A stretch of DNA of 64,000 bases from Notolepis coatsorum (taxonomy: Eukaryota > Chordata > Actinopteri > Aulopiformes > Paralepididae), in NCBI GenBank assembly GCA_963971535.1, contig OZ020591.1:14167577-14231576 (forward strand). The letters are read 5' to 3'. The position numbers were made by a program, and so were the translations under genes. This document shows, in pieces, positions 47,127 to 58,369 of this stretch. The notes beneath the pieces are model-generated. The model ran no database searches and was not told the origin of the DNA. It saw only the letters and a program-made list of their open reading frames with translations. Positions within the stretch are counted from its first letter, which is position 1, and each line of letters starts with the position of its first letter.

Positions 47127-50100
47127 GTGTTATTAATATTGAAATGGCCTATGATGAACACTCCACGAAACGGTCCTCCTAACGTAGAACGCCCGCGGCG
47201 CAGACGACAGACACCTCAGTACTTAGAGGATTACGCTGTCAGTCAACTACCTAGCCTTCGACAAACGGTAAACGCGGTAAAAGTAGAAAGTAAAATTATG
47301 TCTGACCTTAACGACCAGGTTACCCCGACCACAGAGGCCCTAGTGGGTTCTAATGTAACTGACCAAGCTCACGGTGGGGACCAGGAGGGAGCTGACATGC
47401 CTTTACCCCCCGCCAATACCGAAGAAGTAGCCCCGACCAGCCCCGGGAGGAAGACAACCCTACAGAGAGAGAACTCTGCACGGAAGAAGAGGAGGAGAGC
47501 GCCGAGGAAATAGAGCTCCAGGACTCCCCAACGAGTACAGCCAGGAGCGGCTCACCTCTACAACCGTCTTCCCCCAGCGAAGCGGAGAGGATGCTATCAC
47601 AGGCGTTCCTCGCCAGCCTGACAGCCTCTACCGAACGCGATCGACTTCAGGGTGAACGCGATCGACTTCAGGGTGAACGCGATCGACTCCAGACACAGCA
47701 ACGGAGCGAAGAAGAGCGCATACGCCTGGAGATGAGACGCCTTCAGACGGAAGAGAATATGGCAAGAGACCGGGCCGACGCCCAGCGCGCCGCTGCCGGT
47801 GCCCAAAGAGAAGCAGATCTCACCAAGCGCGAAGCCGAGCGCGACAGACTACAAGCCGAGCGCGACAAGTTACAAGCGCAGCTAATGGAGCAGCTGATCC
47901 TCAAGGCAACACCCTCTCCCTCCGCCAGGGGTTCAAGGAACTCGTCGAGACAACAGTCAAGGGCAGCGTCTCCTAACCGAGCAAGCGACCCTGAACTTGA
48001 CCAACAGACCAAGCCTATACCCCCCGCAGACCCCCTTCCCAGACCGGTCCAAGCGAGACCCAGCTACAAGGAAGGAGCGGCATACACTGCGGAGAAGCTA
48101 AATAAACGACTACAGGATCTAGAGGACCTGATAGAAGAAGAAGAGGGAGAGGAGGAGAACCAAGCCCGACGACAGCACAGTACTCCACCGGACCAGGAGG
48201 TCCAGTACAGCCCAGGCTATACCCCCGCGGCGCTGCGCTACAGACCCCCGACTCTATTCACGGGTGAGCATGACGCACGACCAGCCCTGAGGAATAGCAC
48301 CTGGACCAGCGGGCCATGGTACCCTGCCGGTACCAGCCCACAGAGAGGCGCAAGAGGAGACTCGCCTAGGAGGTCTCTCCCCCAACGCTCGCCGATGTAT
48401 CAGCCATCCACGGCGTCATACATTGCCACACCGACGTTTCCAGACTTCACCTATGAGAATCGAGCACAGTACACGGAGCTCCGGATGTGCTTAGAGACAA
48501 TGATGGTGGATGTCGCTGATGAACGCCACAAGTATGCAATATTACTGAAGCACCTGAAAGTACCGCAAGCGCACAATATAGCGCTAGCCTATGCCACCTC
48601 TACGACCCCATACACCGCGGCTCTAGCAGCGCTGGACCAGAGATATGGACGTATATGGGATTACGTAATCCAAGAGATAAGGCATATTGATCGCCTACCC
48701 CCAGCAACAGACAATCGCTCATTAGACGACCTGTCTATAAAAGTGCAGTCCCTGGTAGGGATGCTGGGAGCGCAACGAGAAAAGGGTATGCACGAGCTAT
48801 ACGCCAACTCTAACGTCGAGAGGATTTTAGAGAAGCTGCCACCCGCCAGACAAGAGCGCTTCAGGCGGCAGAGAGACCACCGTGATCCTAACGGTCCCGA
48901 ACCATCCCTCCTCGATCTAGCCGACTTCCTGGCGAGAGAAGTCAGCAGCTTACGACTGGATACGTTCGTGCGGAGCACACCAAGCTCCAGAGAGGGACCC
49001 AGGAGAATAAGCGATGGAAGAAGATCGGTGACTGTCATGCACCAATCAGAATCAGTACCGAGCAGTAAGAACCACAGTACCCCCTCGAGAAAAGAGAAGT
49101 GGAAGATGGTGTGCCCGTACTGCGAGAAGGAACACTGGCTGTCACAATGTGACCTGTTCACAAAGATGAATGCAGAAGAAGTGAGTCAATGGATAAAGTC
49201 CAACAGGCGCTGTTACCGATGTGCGCGCAGTCACATGGCAGCCGAATGCCGCCTAAAGAAGAGGTGCAGTCGGTGTGACAGAGCCCATCTAGATGTACTA
49301 CACGACAGTAACAGAAGAAAGCCTGCACCTGCACCATCGAGCAGCACCAAGGCAAGTGTCATGTACATTGACCCCGCCAGCAGCAGCGGCGCCCAAGTGC
49401 TCTTAAAGGTAGTCCGTGTAACATTGAGCTACCAAGATAAAGTCATGGACACTTACGCCGTCCTTGATGACGGGTCAGAGAAGACCCTTCTGCTCGCGTC
49501 CGCTGCGGCCCAGCTGGGACTGCGGGGGAGCGAGAACCAAATGACGATTCGGACAATAAGAAGAGATTTAAAGACGATAAAGGGCGAGAATGTCTCCTTC
49601 ACTATCGCAGCAAGCGGGCAGCCAGAGCGACGGTATAGGATTACAAATGCTTTCACCAGCCAAGAAATAGGACTATCACAGTACACCTACCCCATCGCCA
49701 AGCTGATGGATAAATATGTGCACCTGCGTCAACTACCTATCCCGCTCATAGACGGCGCCACCCCGACCCTGCTGATAGGCTCCGACCATGCAGATCTCAT
49801 AGTCCCGATAGACCGGGTCCATACAGGACCCCGAGGCTGTCCTGCAGCAGTCGAGACCCGCCTAGGGTGGACACTACAAGGCCCCCTCGCTAAATCTCTC
49901 AACCGAACAGCAGCCACTAGCTGCCTCCACTCCAGAGCGACAGAAGAAGACACCACTCTCCTGCAGCATGTCGAGAGGCTATGGACACTAGAGACAATGC
50001 CCTGTAAGAACGAAAAGAAAGACATTCGTTCTAAAGAAGACATTTACGCCATAAACCTCCTCGAGCAAGGGACAAAGAGAGTCACAGTCGGCGGAGTGAT

Positions 50101-50437
50101 GAGATACGCAACTCCACTCCTGAGGCGAGAGGGAATGCCCACCTTTCACGCAAAGAAAGACGCTACGGAGCGGTATCTATTGAACACAGAGCGGCGCCTA
50201 GCCAAAGACCCCGCTCAAGAGAGTGTGTACCGCGCTGAGATTGAGAAGCTAATCACAGCGGGACATGTAAAGAAGATTGACTGGCGACGCCGTGCGCTGC
50301 TCCGCGCCTCTCTGATCAAAGACGGCTTTGATCTCAGGCAGTGGGCCAGCAGCGACCCGCAAGCCTCTCCCCCGCGGACAAGGCTGCCAGCAGCGAGACC
50401 TGGATGGCGACAATCCCAGGAGAAGCCCAAGAAATGA
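47127..50437 (+). pseudogene. BEL-1 gag-protease (frameshifted) with RT deletion
   Basis: Two frames, 47127-47513 and 47591-50437, make the polyprotein; the coding frame changes near 47465-47480. Order: a basic N-terminus; a coiled coil with repeated E-R-D-R-L-Q (47615-47900); a DUF1759-like gag domain (about 48430-48960); zinc knuckles of C-x2-C-x3-H-x4-C type (49110-49310); a retropepsin-like DUF1758 domain with L-D-D-G-S at 49463-49477 and 'LGWTLQGP' near 49865; then the RT N-terminal flank. At about 50283 the reading jumps to RT C-terminal sequence ('FDLRQWASSDPQ'). Compared with BEL-2, about 470-480 bp including the polymerase active site are missing, in frame. A further small deletion near 50365 shifts the frame. 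Confidence 0.87.
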
Positions 50438-51513
50438 CACTAGGATTAGTCTGGCGCTTCAAAACAGACTCGCTCCACTATAGACACAAACCCCTGACCA
50501 CGGAGCAGGGAAGGTCGACGGCGATACCAACCACCAGACGGAGTGTGTACAGAACACTCGCCAGACAATATGACCCGTTGGGATGTATTCTACCTTACAC
50601 CACCAGGGCAAAGATGATTGTACGAGCACTATGGGACAAGGACCAGGGCTGGGACGACCCAATACCCGCACACCTTGCCTCCACATGGAGAGAGTGGGAG
50701 ACGGAGCTCCGCTCACTCCCAGGCGTCAATATACGCCGCAGCTACTTCCCACCCACAGTGAGGCCAGAGACATGCAAGATGGATCTACACGTCTTCAGCG
50801 ACGCCTCCGAAGTAGCCTATGGATCGGTGGCCTACTTGCGTGCCCAAGAGAAGGGAGGAGAGATACACACTGCTTTCATCCTGGCTCGCTCAAGAATAGC
50901 CCCACGAAAGCAACAATCTATCCCGCGTCTAGAGCTCTGCGCAGCCCTAGCAGGAGCGCATCTAGCCACGTTAATCCAACGTGAACTCACCATTCCGGTG
51001 CACAGAACAATCTTGTGGTCAGATTCCACGACAGTACTCACATGGATCAAGTCTGATTCATGCAGATACAAGGTCTTCGTGGGAGTCAGAGTCACCGAGA
51101 TTCAAGAGTTAACAGAAGCAGCGAGCTGGCGGTATGTGGACACCAAACACAACCCAGCTGACGTCATCACCCGGGGAATGTCCCTAGATGACCTCACCCG
51201 TCGCAACATCTACAGTGACGGACCAGAGTTCCTCAAGCTCCCGGAAGAAGAGTGGCCTACGCCCACCCCACGGGAAGCGAGTAAAGAGGAGGCTGAGAAC
51301 AAGAAACCTATGTTCTGTGGACTGAGCACAGTCGCCTCCACAGACCCCAACATAGATGATTGCATTACCCTACAGAGTGCGCAGCTAAAGACATTCCTGT
51401 GGCACCACCCAGAGATTCAGTCCACCACTGACATTTCAGCAGCTGACTACGAAGAAGCAGAACTTCTTCTACTACAACGAGCCCAGAGAGACTCGTTCCC
51501 CGATGAGCTAGAC
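50365..51513 (+). pseudogene. BEL-1 RT C-terminus and RNase H
   Basis: This continues pol in another frame. 'YDPLGCILPYTTRAKMIV' (50570-50625) lies in the Pao-type connection. RNase H follows: 'FSDAS' near 50795, 'IPRLELCAA' near 50920, 'LWSDSTTV' near 51015 and 'NPADVITRGMS' near 51150, giving the D-E-D-D set. The frame runs into the hAT MITE and stops there at 51555. RNase H is itself uninterrupted. Confidence 0.87.
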
Positions 51514-51840
51514 CAGGGGTGCCCAACCGTTTTTGAACCAAGATCTACTTTTTAATTTACCACCTAGCCGAGAGCTACCAGCCAAAATTGTATATTGTAA
51601 GCCGTCATTTGAGGCTTTATAAAAGCAGCATAATGAACACAAATCTGTCAGTGCCGAGTCCGACCTCATCTTAAATAACAAACAGCATTGCTTGTTGTAG
51701 TTAACAAGGAGAGGCAGAGTTGATTTTGCAATTTTTTTATTTTTATTTTTTTTTTATAATCTAATTTTATTAATCGAGATCTACTTGAAATCAGCCCGCG
51801 ATCTACCTGTCGATCGCGATCGACTGGTTGGGCACCACTG
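51514..51840. mobile_element. hAT MITE in BEL-1 pol
   Basis: Termini are CAGGGGTGCCCAACC and GGTTGGGCACCACTG. The 8-bp duplication AGCTAGAC lies at 51506-51513 and 51841-51848. BEL-2 shows the empty site near 61226-61236. At 327 bp with no coding, it is a MITE. It splits RNase H from integrase. Confidence 0.95.
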
Positions 51841-51848
51841 AGCTAGAC

Positions 51849-52117
51849 TGTCTACAGGGAGGAAAGCCCGTCCCATCAGACAGCAGACTGCTCCACCTGG
51901 CACCCGAGAGTGACGCCCATAATCTCATCAGAGTGGGTGGTCGTCTGCGGAGAGCCCCCGATCTACCGGATGACGTTAAGTACCCGATAGTCTTGAACAG
52001 CCGACACAAGGTCACAGAGCTGATCATAAAGAAATACGACGAGGATGTACACCACGCAGGAGCAGAGAGAGTCTTCGCGGAGATCAGACGTCGCTATTGG
52101 ATACTTCAAGGAAGAGA
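51849..52117 (+). pseudogene. BEL-1 integrase N-terminal fragment
   Basis: 'HNLIRVGGRLRRAPDLPDD', 'VLNSRHKVTELI', 'VHHAGAERVFAEIRRRYWIL' correspond to the HHCC zinc-binding start of Pao-type integrase. The CC pair, the DDE catalytic core and the C-terminus are absent because the element ends here. Confidence 0.85.
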
Positions 52118-52475
52118 ATAGTCATAGTACCCTTGAATGAGTGCTCCTGCCAGAGTCTTCAGGGTATTCTTGTTTACCAGAGAGGAGATCCGGTACAAGA
52201 ATCGAGTTCGTTGGTAGACTTTTTTTTATTACATTGGATGCCATTTTGTCACTGGAAAGATTAGCCTCTAGGATGGAACCCAGGTAGGTAATTTCATCTT
52301 TCCTTGTGACAATATTGTCACCCACTGTAACTGAGAAGCCATCGGTCTTGCTGAGTTTGTTATTTGAACCGAAGAGAATGGACTCATGTTTTGCCCATGT
52401 GTAATGATAGTTTGTTATCAGCGAGCCATATGCAGATTTTGCCGAGTTCTGAGCTGAGGGTTTTTTCAACCTGTA
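52118..52475 (-). mobile_element. LINE-X antisense, 5'-most part
   Basis: The minus strand encodes 'SVTVGDNIVTRKDEITYLGSILEANLS' in pieces and matches 42893-43215. It is the continuation of 45683 after BEL-1. The 5' end is truncated near the same codons as the sense copy at 42893. A sense LINE-X 3' UTR fragment follows at 52480-52570. Confidence 0.78.
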
Positions 52476-52570
52476 ACTTGTTCTGCATCCCCTTAACAAT
52501 TATTTGTATTGAGCCGTACTGTATTGTACCCATTCTGCAATCTGTTATATACAGTTTTCAATCAATCACT

Positions 52571-52731
52571 CTGCTTTAGAAAAGTTAACATGAGTTATTT
52601 CTCTAAATACGTCCAGCGGAGGGCAGTAATGCGCCATACTGCCGGACATTTCAAAGACGAAGAAGAGCTTCCTCCAGTGAGTCTGGTCCTGCTGCTGCTG
52701 CTGCTGCTGCTCCTCGGTCCTGATCGTGTCT
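52571..52731. other. Short unassigned stretch with (CTG)n
   Basis: A (CTG)8-like run lies at 52690-52712. No gene is assigned. Confidence 0.5.
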
Positions 52732-53100
52732 CTAGTGGGACTGACATCTGAGCCCCGTCCTCCTGGTGAGAGCAGCAAAGGCCCTGTCGCCCCAGGTCCG
52801 GAGCTTGGTTGTGGGAGGTGTTAGGAGGTTGGCATTTGCAGACTTAAGGCGACGGGTGGGCGTGTGACGGTGGAGGAGGTCGGACAGGTAGGGAGGGGCA
52901 AGGTTGTTGAGGGCTTTAAATGTGATGAGAAGTATTTTAAATTGTATCCTGTATTTGATTGGAAGCCAGTGGAGGTCGTGGAGGACAGGGGTCATGTGAT
53001 CAGAGTGACGGGTGGAGGTGAGCATGCGGGCAGCAGAGTTTTGGACATATTGGAGTTTATTGAGGATAGTGTTGTTACAGTAATCCAGTCTTGATGAAAT
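52732..53100 (-). pseudogene. L2-type LINE ORF2 C-terminus
   Basis: The minus strand reads 'DHMTPVLHDLHWLPIKYRIQFKILLITFKALNNLAPPYLSDLL' in overlapping blocks, followed by 'LLTPPTTKLRTWGDRAFA'. This is the familiar C-terminal signature of L2-clade LINEs in fish. It is 5'-truncated, and the expected 'PxLWNSLP' block is altered. Confidence 0.82.
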
Positions 53101-53154
53101 GAATGCATGAACCAGTGTTTCAGCAGCGGAGAGTGATAGGGAGGGGCGGTTTAG

Positions 53155-53243
53155 ACATTTACAGGGGCCAGTTTCGCATTGCAGTCTCCCGTAGGCTCTT
53201 TGAGAGTGGTTTTGAAAGTGGGTAGTGATTCACATTCCTAGCA
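53155..53243 (-). mobile_element. LINE-X fragment, antisense
   Basis: It matches 45205-45295 ('acaggggccagtttcg', 'gggtagtgattcacattcct') almost base for base; only this short piece is present. Confidence 0.8.
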
Positions 53244-53399
53244 TTGAACATGCTCCTTCTGTCAGACATTATAATAATGCAGGACCTGTCGCAGAGGTCT
53301 TTATTCGGCATGCAAAGACACTCAACGTTTTAGCGGCACACACAGTGGTTAGTTTTTAACACACATGCATGCATTGTCTTTTTAGGATCGCCGATGCGA

Positions 53400-53757
53400 T
53401 ACTCCTCTGCGCTTAACCCATCCCGTCGTCCTTTCCCCCAAGGGCAGCCGGGAGCAGACGAGGGCTGTGGCGTGAGCCATGCCCAGGGACCATCCAAGTG
53501 CTCCTGCCCATCTTCGTCAAGGACGCCACAGCGTTAGCGATCTGTTGTGCATGTTTTTCCATTGGGTTTCTCTTATTGGGGGGGGGGGGGGGGGACCCGT
53601 GCGAGCACGGGGGGAGAACATGCAAACTCCACACAGAGGGGCCTGGGAGATACCCACCTGGGTACCTGGCAACCCGGTAACCTGGTCCCCAAGCGGGAAT
53701 CGAACCCTGGACCTTCTTGCTGTGAGGCGACAGTGTTACCACTACACCACCGTGCCG
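53400..53757 (-). mobile_element. tRNA-derived SINE, antisense
   Basis: On the minus strand the head reads GGTGGTGTAGTGGTAACA (box A region, complement near 53733-53750) and GGGTTCGATTCCC (box B region, complement near 53695-53708). Next come 'gtggagtttgcatgttctcc' and a poly-C tract, a very common teleost SINE layout. The 3' part is 'gacgggatgggttaagcgca'. No target duplication was fixed. Confidence 0.8.
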
Positions 53758-54780
53758 CTGTAACTACAAATATGTTGAATGACAACATGCCAGAGAAATG
53801 TGTGATGGTGGTGTTGTTGTTGTTGTTGATATTGATATTATTAACACATTGACGACCAGCATGTAGCGCCGATTTATAGGCCAGAGGACAGAGGTTTGTT
53901 TACAAACCGATGTACTTTCTAACAGCTATATATATAATTTATAGTATTGCTATCTGTCCATTCTCATTGTCACTTGAGTGCATAAACCGTGCCTTCATAA
54001 TGGCTTAAAGAAAATAAAAATCCATCGGTTGGTTGTCATTTTATAGCGTCGTGAATATAAGGTTTATCGCGCTTTTCGCCTCGTCTTTTTTCTGGGAAGC
54101 TAGATATGAGGCTAAAAGCTAGTCACGTTATATCAAACGCCATTTCTGCTGTATATATACGAATGAAATAAAACAAACTGCGTAGCATCCGGACTATTAC
54201 AGAGCATCTATGGATGAAATGGGGGTAGCGGGGAACGCCGATTAGTATTATTGATTAGCAATACAGTGTGCGTTCAGGTAGCCATTTTCACTGATCGATC
54301 ACGTTAGGTTTTAAAACAATGTCCAATCCAGCTGTAATTTGGGGGAATAGTATCCTACCGTCAGGCCATGTGATCGCCGGCAGCATTTCGTCATTAGTCA
54401 TCGGAATCTGGTAGATCGATATGTCCATTGGCTAATCATAAATCCCATTATTCCAGGCTGAAATATGCGTTCGGTAACGGGATCAAAGATGGAGGTTGTT
54501 CGTTTGGAACCGAGGCTCATATGAAACGCCCCAGACAGTAATTTTTTTTTCTTTTTACAATCGCCCTCAATGATACTGTAGTGGAGCGATGGCGCCCCTA
54601 AGCGGATCTGGCCGGTATTGCATGTTTCGAAAATCAAATATGTGGGTAGGTCCTGCAAGTCGATCGCGGACGTTAATAGCGTTATTAATATGGAATAAAA
54701 CAATAACAACTCGCCACGAGTTAACTCGTGGCTCTGGTCCTCAACGGGTGGAATTGAAACACATATATATACATGGACAG
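53758..54780. other. Unassigned DNA before BEL-2
   Basis: No gene, RNA or element end was recognised. A short palindrome 'cgccacgagttaactcgtggc' lies near 54713-54733. Confidence 0.4.
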
Positions 54781-54965
<185 letters not shown>

Positions 54966-54978
54966 TAGCCTAACTACC

Positions 54979-56253
54979 TGTTGTGAAGGGCCAGATTAAA
55001 AGCTGAGAATCTACATTTATTGTTTTATATACCTTGTATATTATTTATATATACACGTTATATCCCTTTAAGCCTGCGTTTGAGTCCCAGTAATATTCAC
55101 TTTCCTCATTGGATAACGTTATCGGCGCCAGACGGCGAGCCCCTAAAGTCAGGTTCAAAGGCGAGTCCAGGCATGTTGGAACATGCCTGGAGACGGCGCA
55201 TTGATTCGAGACGAGAACTGAGGTTTGGCACTAGAAAGCCACTTAAGTATATATATCGCGGCAGGTGCGAACAGCAGCAGTTCAGCAGTTCATCGTGTGC
55301 GTTCGTTTGGTAAAACAGTGAAGTCAAGCAGTTCGTCTAAACAGAGCGTTGAGAACCACGTGCGAAGTGAATAGTAAAAGTGTCAGAGTTAATGCAGTAA
55401 CGTCAAGTTCGACTTAGCTTAATGTGAAGTAAAGAGTCGTTATTTATTGTGCAGCATTACCCAGCAGTTCGTTCGTTTAGCTAGTGGAACCTTAGCCCGT
55501 GTGCGTGGACTAAATACATTGGTGCCAGTACACGAGGAGGGCCTAGTCGGAGAACCTACTGGACATGTGCATATTGGAACCGACGGCGGCGATTGCAGAA
55601 CCAGTATTTGGTTTGGATTATAGTGATTGTGGAACGTACTACCTGGAGAAGAGCATCGTTAATACCCACTGTCGTTTGGATTTAACCACCTTGAGGATCT
55701 ACTTCGGGCTGGCTTCGTGGACCGAAGCTAGCTGGCTATCGTCATTGCTATCGTGCAATTGGATTACAGTTATTGCTTTGTTGCTGAGCATTTGGATTAC
55801 AAGGACTGGATTCTGTACGCGAACCCCCTTCTTCTTCAATTGAACAGACTGAGTATCCGAACATTCTTTTTCCCTCCAGAGCTTACATCTCTGGGAGGAA
55901 ACCCCTTGTCTCCAGCGGTACCAGCGTTTCCCCCTATATTGCTATCCTACGCCAGGCGGCGTTAGTCTAGTACCCCATCATAGGAATTATTCTATTCCCA
56001 CTGACTTTTGCTACTGACTGACTTATTCATATTCTTCGCCATACAAGCGCGACCTTAATTCTCATCTCTGTACAATTTGCTGCATAATAATAAATACCCT
56101 CAATGATATTTCTTTGTCACCGTGCCGTATTATTCTGAGTGTCTGCCATAATTAGTTGTACTGTCTGGCAAGTAATACTAAGTACATAATTAGCAGTGGT
56201 TTAATCTATCACAATCTTTAATACAGTCAGGGTTTTGTAACCCCTCAGTTACA
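54979..56253 (+). repeat. BEL-2 5' LTR
   Basis: It starts TGTTGTGAAGG and ends CAGTTACA, 1275 bp. U3 holds a palindrome with 12-base arms at about 55168-55193. TATATATA at 55249-55256 is the likely core promoter, and AATAAA near 56088 the likely poly(A) signal. Confidence 0.93.
55249..55256 (+). promoter_or_regulatory. BEL-2 LTR TATA box
   Basis: TATATATA lies between AT-poor flanks ('cttaag' and 'cgcggc'). In the 3' LTR the same box is preceded by an inserted fold-back element ending four bases upstream of the duplicated site. Confidence 0.6.
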
Positions 56254-56255
56254 AT

Positions 56256-56272
56256 TGGTCCTTCGAGCCGGA
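56256..56272 (+). promoter_or_regulatory. BEL-2 primer binding site, tRNA-Tyr type
   Basis: Same 17-mer as in BEL-1, complementary to the tRNA-Tyr 3' end, two bases after the LTR. Confidence 0.85.
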
Positions 56273-56308
56273 GGGTATCAGTAATCTTAATATCATATTA
56301 ATAGTGAT

Positions 56309-58369
56309 ATGGCCAGCGGCGGACACTCTCCAAACGGCTCTCCCAAACTAGAGCGCCCTAGGCGCAAACGTCAGCCCCCTCCACACCTGGAGGACTACGC
56401 TTTCGTTTTACCTCCTAGCTTATCTAAAAAGACGCTAAGCACGGATAAAACTGATAGTTTAAGCATGCCTAATCATATCGACTTGTCGGCCCCACCAGTA
56501 GAGACCCCAGTGGGTTCAAACGAAACTGACTTAGCTCACGGGGGAACAAGCGGGACATGACGTGACTATACCCAAAGACAGCGCCACCGGGATAGACCAC
56601 GGAGCGCCAAAGGATAAAGACAGCGCCACCGGGATAGACCCCGGAGCGCCAAAGGATAAAGACAGCGCCACCGAGATGGACCTCGGAACGCAAGAGACCC
56701 AAGAGCGCGCACCCGAGATAGACCTCGGCGCGCACCCAAGAGAAGAGTACCGCGTCTTAGAGATGGACCTCGCGGCGCGGGAGAAAGTAAGAAGCAGCGC
56801 TCGAGAGACGGACCTCGGAGCGCGTCAAGAGAACAGGTCACCACCAAGTCCTGTCAGCACCAGATCACCCCCATCAGTGTCATCCCCCAGCGAGGCTGAC
56901 CAGAGACTAGCACAAGCCTTGATCGCCACGCTAACAGCATCAACGGAAAGAGACCGTATCCAGGGTGAGCGCGACCGCCTCCAAGCGCAACAACAGAGTG
57001 TGCGCGAACAGTCTGCAGTGGAGCGCGACCGCCTCCAAGCGCAACAACAGAGTGCGCGCGAACAGTCTGCAGTGGAGCGCGAACGTCTCCAAGCGCAACA
57101 ACAGAGTGAGCACGACAGTCTGCACTGGAAAGAGAACGCATCAGACTGGAAGAGAGGCGCCTCCAGGCTGAAGAAAACATTCAGCGAGAACGCGCCAATG
57201 CACAGCGCGAAGCGGAGCAAGACCGTCTGCAGGCGCAGATGATAGAGCAATTGATCCAGAGGGCGACCCCCCCCTCCTCCACACGGAGCTCCCGGAGATC
57301 ATCACGACACGGGTCGAGGGCACCTTCCCCTCCCCGACAAATCTACACGGGACCCAGCCAACAGGAAGAACCTGCCTACGTCGCCGAGCCCCCTCCCCGA
57401 CCGGTCTATACGGGACCCAGCCAACGGGAAGATCCCGCCTACGTCGCCGAGAAACTAACTAGGAGACTCCAGGACCTAGCGGAGGACGAGGGAGGACATC
57501 AAGCCCACCAGCACGAACCTATTTTGGACCAGGAGGCCCAGTACAGCCCCGACCTCAGCCCCGAGCCACTGCGTTACAAACCCCCGACCCAACCCATGGG
57601 TGAGTTTAATACACAGTCAGCACCGAGGAGCAGCACCTGGGGGCCCGGCCTCTGGTACCCACCCAGCACTAACCCACGACCACCCGTACGGGGAGACTCG
57701 CCCAGGAGGCCTCTCCCCCTACGCGCATCTGTGTCCCAGCCATCCATGGCATCTTACCTTGGAACACCCACGTTCCCAGACTTTACGCGTGAGGACAGAG
57801 CACAGTATACGGAACTACGCATGTGTTTAGAGACTATAATGTCCGATGTACACGACGAGTCTTATAAATATGCCATCCTCCTCAAGCACCTTAAAGTGCC
57901 CAGAGCGCATAACATAGCGCTGGCATATTCGAACTCAAGAACCCCCTACTCAGATGCTCTGGTGGCCCTCGACGCGCGCTATGGACGCATATGGGATTAC
58001 GTGATCCAAGAAATACAAGATATCGACCGCCTCCCCCCAGCCAAAGACAATAGAGCACTAGATGACATCTCTATCAAGGTACAATCCCTTGTGGGGATGC
58101 TGGGGTCACAAAAGGAGAAGGGGAGATATGAACTATATGCAAATTCCAACATGGAGCGGATACTGGAGAAGCTCCCTCCAGCCCGCCAAGAGCGTTTTCG
58201 GCGGCAGAAAGACCACCGTGACCCCCACGGCCCAGAACCATCCCTCCTAGACCTGGCTGATTTCCTCGCCAGGGAGGTCAGCAGTCTACGATTAGACACA
58301 TTCGTGTGGAAGAATCACAACACCCCCCCCCGCGAAGGGAAAGTGGAAGATTGCCTGCCAGTATTGTGA
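56309..58369 (+). pseudogene. BEL-2 gag, frameshifted
   Basis: Three frames cover gag. 56309-56560 is a basic N-terminus ('ERPRRKRQPPPHLEDY'). 56562-57242 starts with an 18-residue-type repeat ('DSATGID', 'GAPKDK') and a long coiled coil of repeated 'RDRLQAQQQS'. 57239-58369 has a linker and a DUF1759-like domain ('YTELRMCLETIM', 'YGRIWDYVIQEI', 'LEKLPPARQERFRR', 'LLDLADFLAREVSSLRLDTFV'). The true frame of the coiled coil continues into the third frame through a shift near 57120. Gag would form the particle. The frame is lost again at a C-run (58322-58330) just before the zinc knuckles. Confidence 0.86.

Larger units (their letters stand above)
45684..52117 (+). mobile_element. BEL/Pao retrotransposon BEL-1, 3'-truncated
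   Basis: 5' LTR, tRNA-Tyr primer site, gag, protease, RT flank, RNase H and the start of integrase are present. It stops inside the integrase zinc-binding region. There is no 3' LTR. Even so, ATAGT lies on both sides (45679-45683 and 52118-52122), and the LINE-X host sequence resumes exactly. Lesions: a frameshift near 47465, loss of the RT core near 50283, a frameshift near 50365 and a hAT MITE at 51514. Confidence 0.9.

Noticed and set aside
48661..49161. Minus-strand frame of 166 codons within BEL-1
   Set aside because: It is a shadow of the gag frame; no motif of its own.
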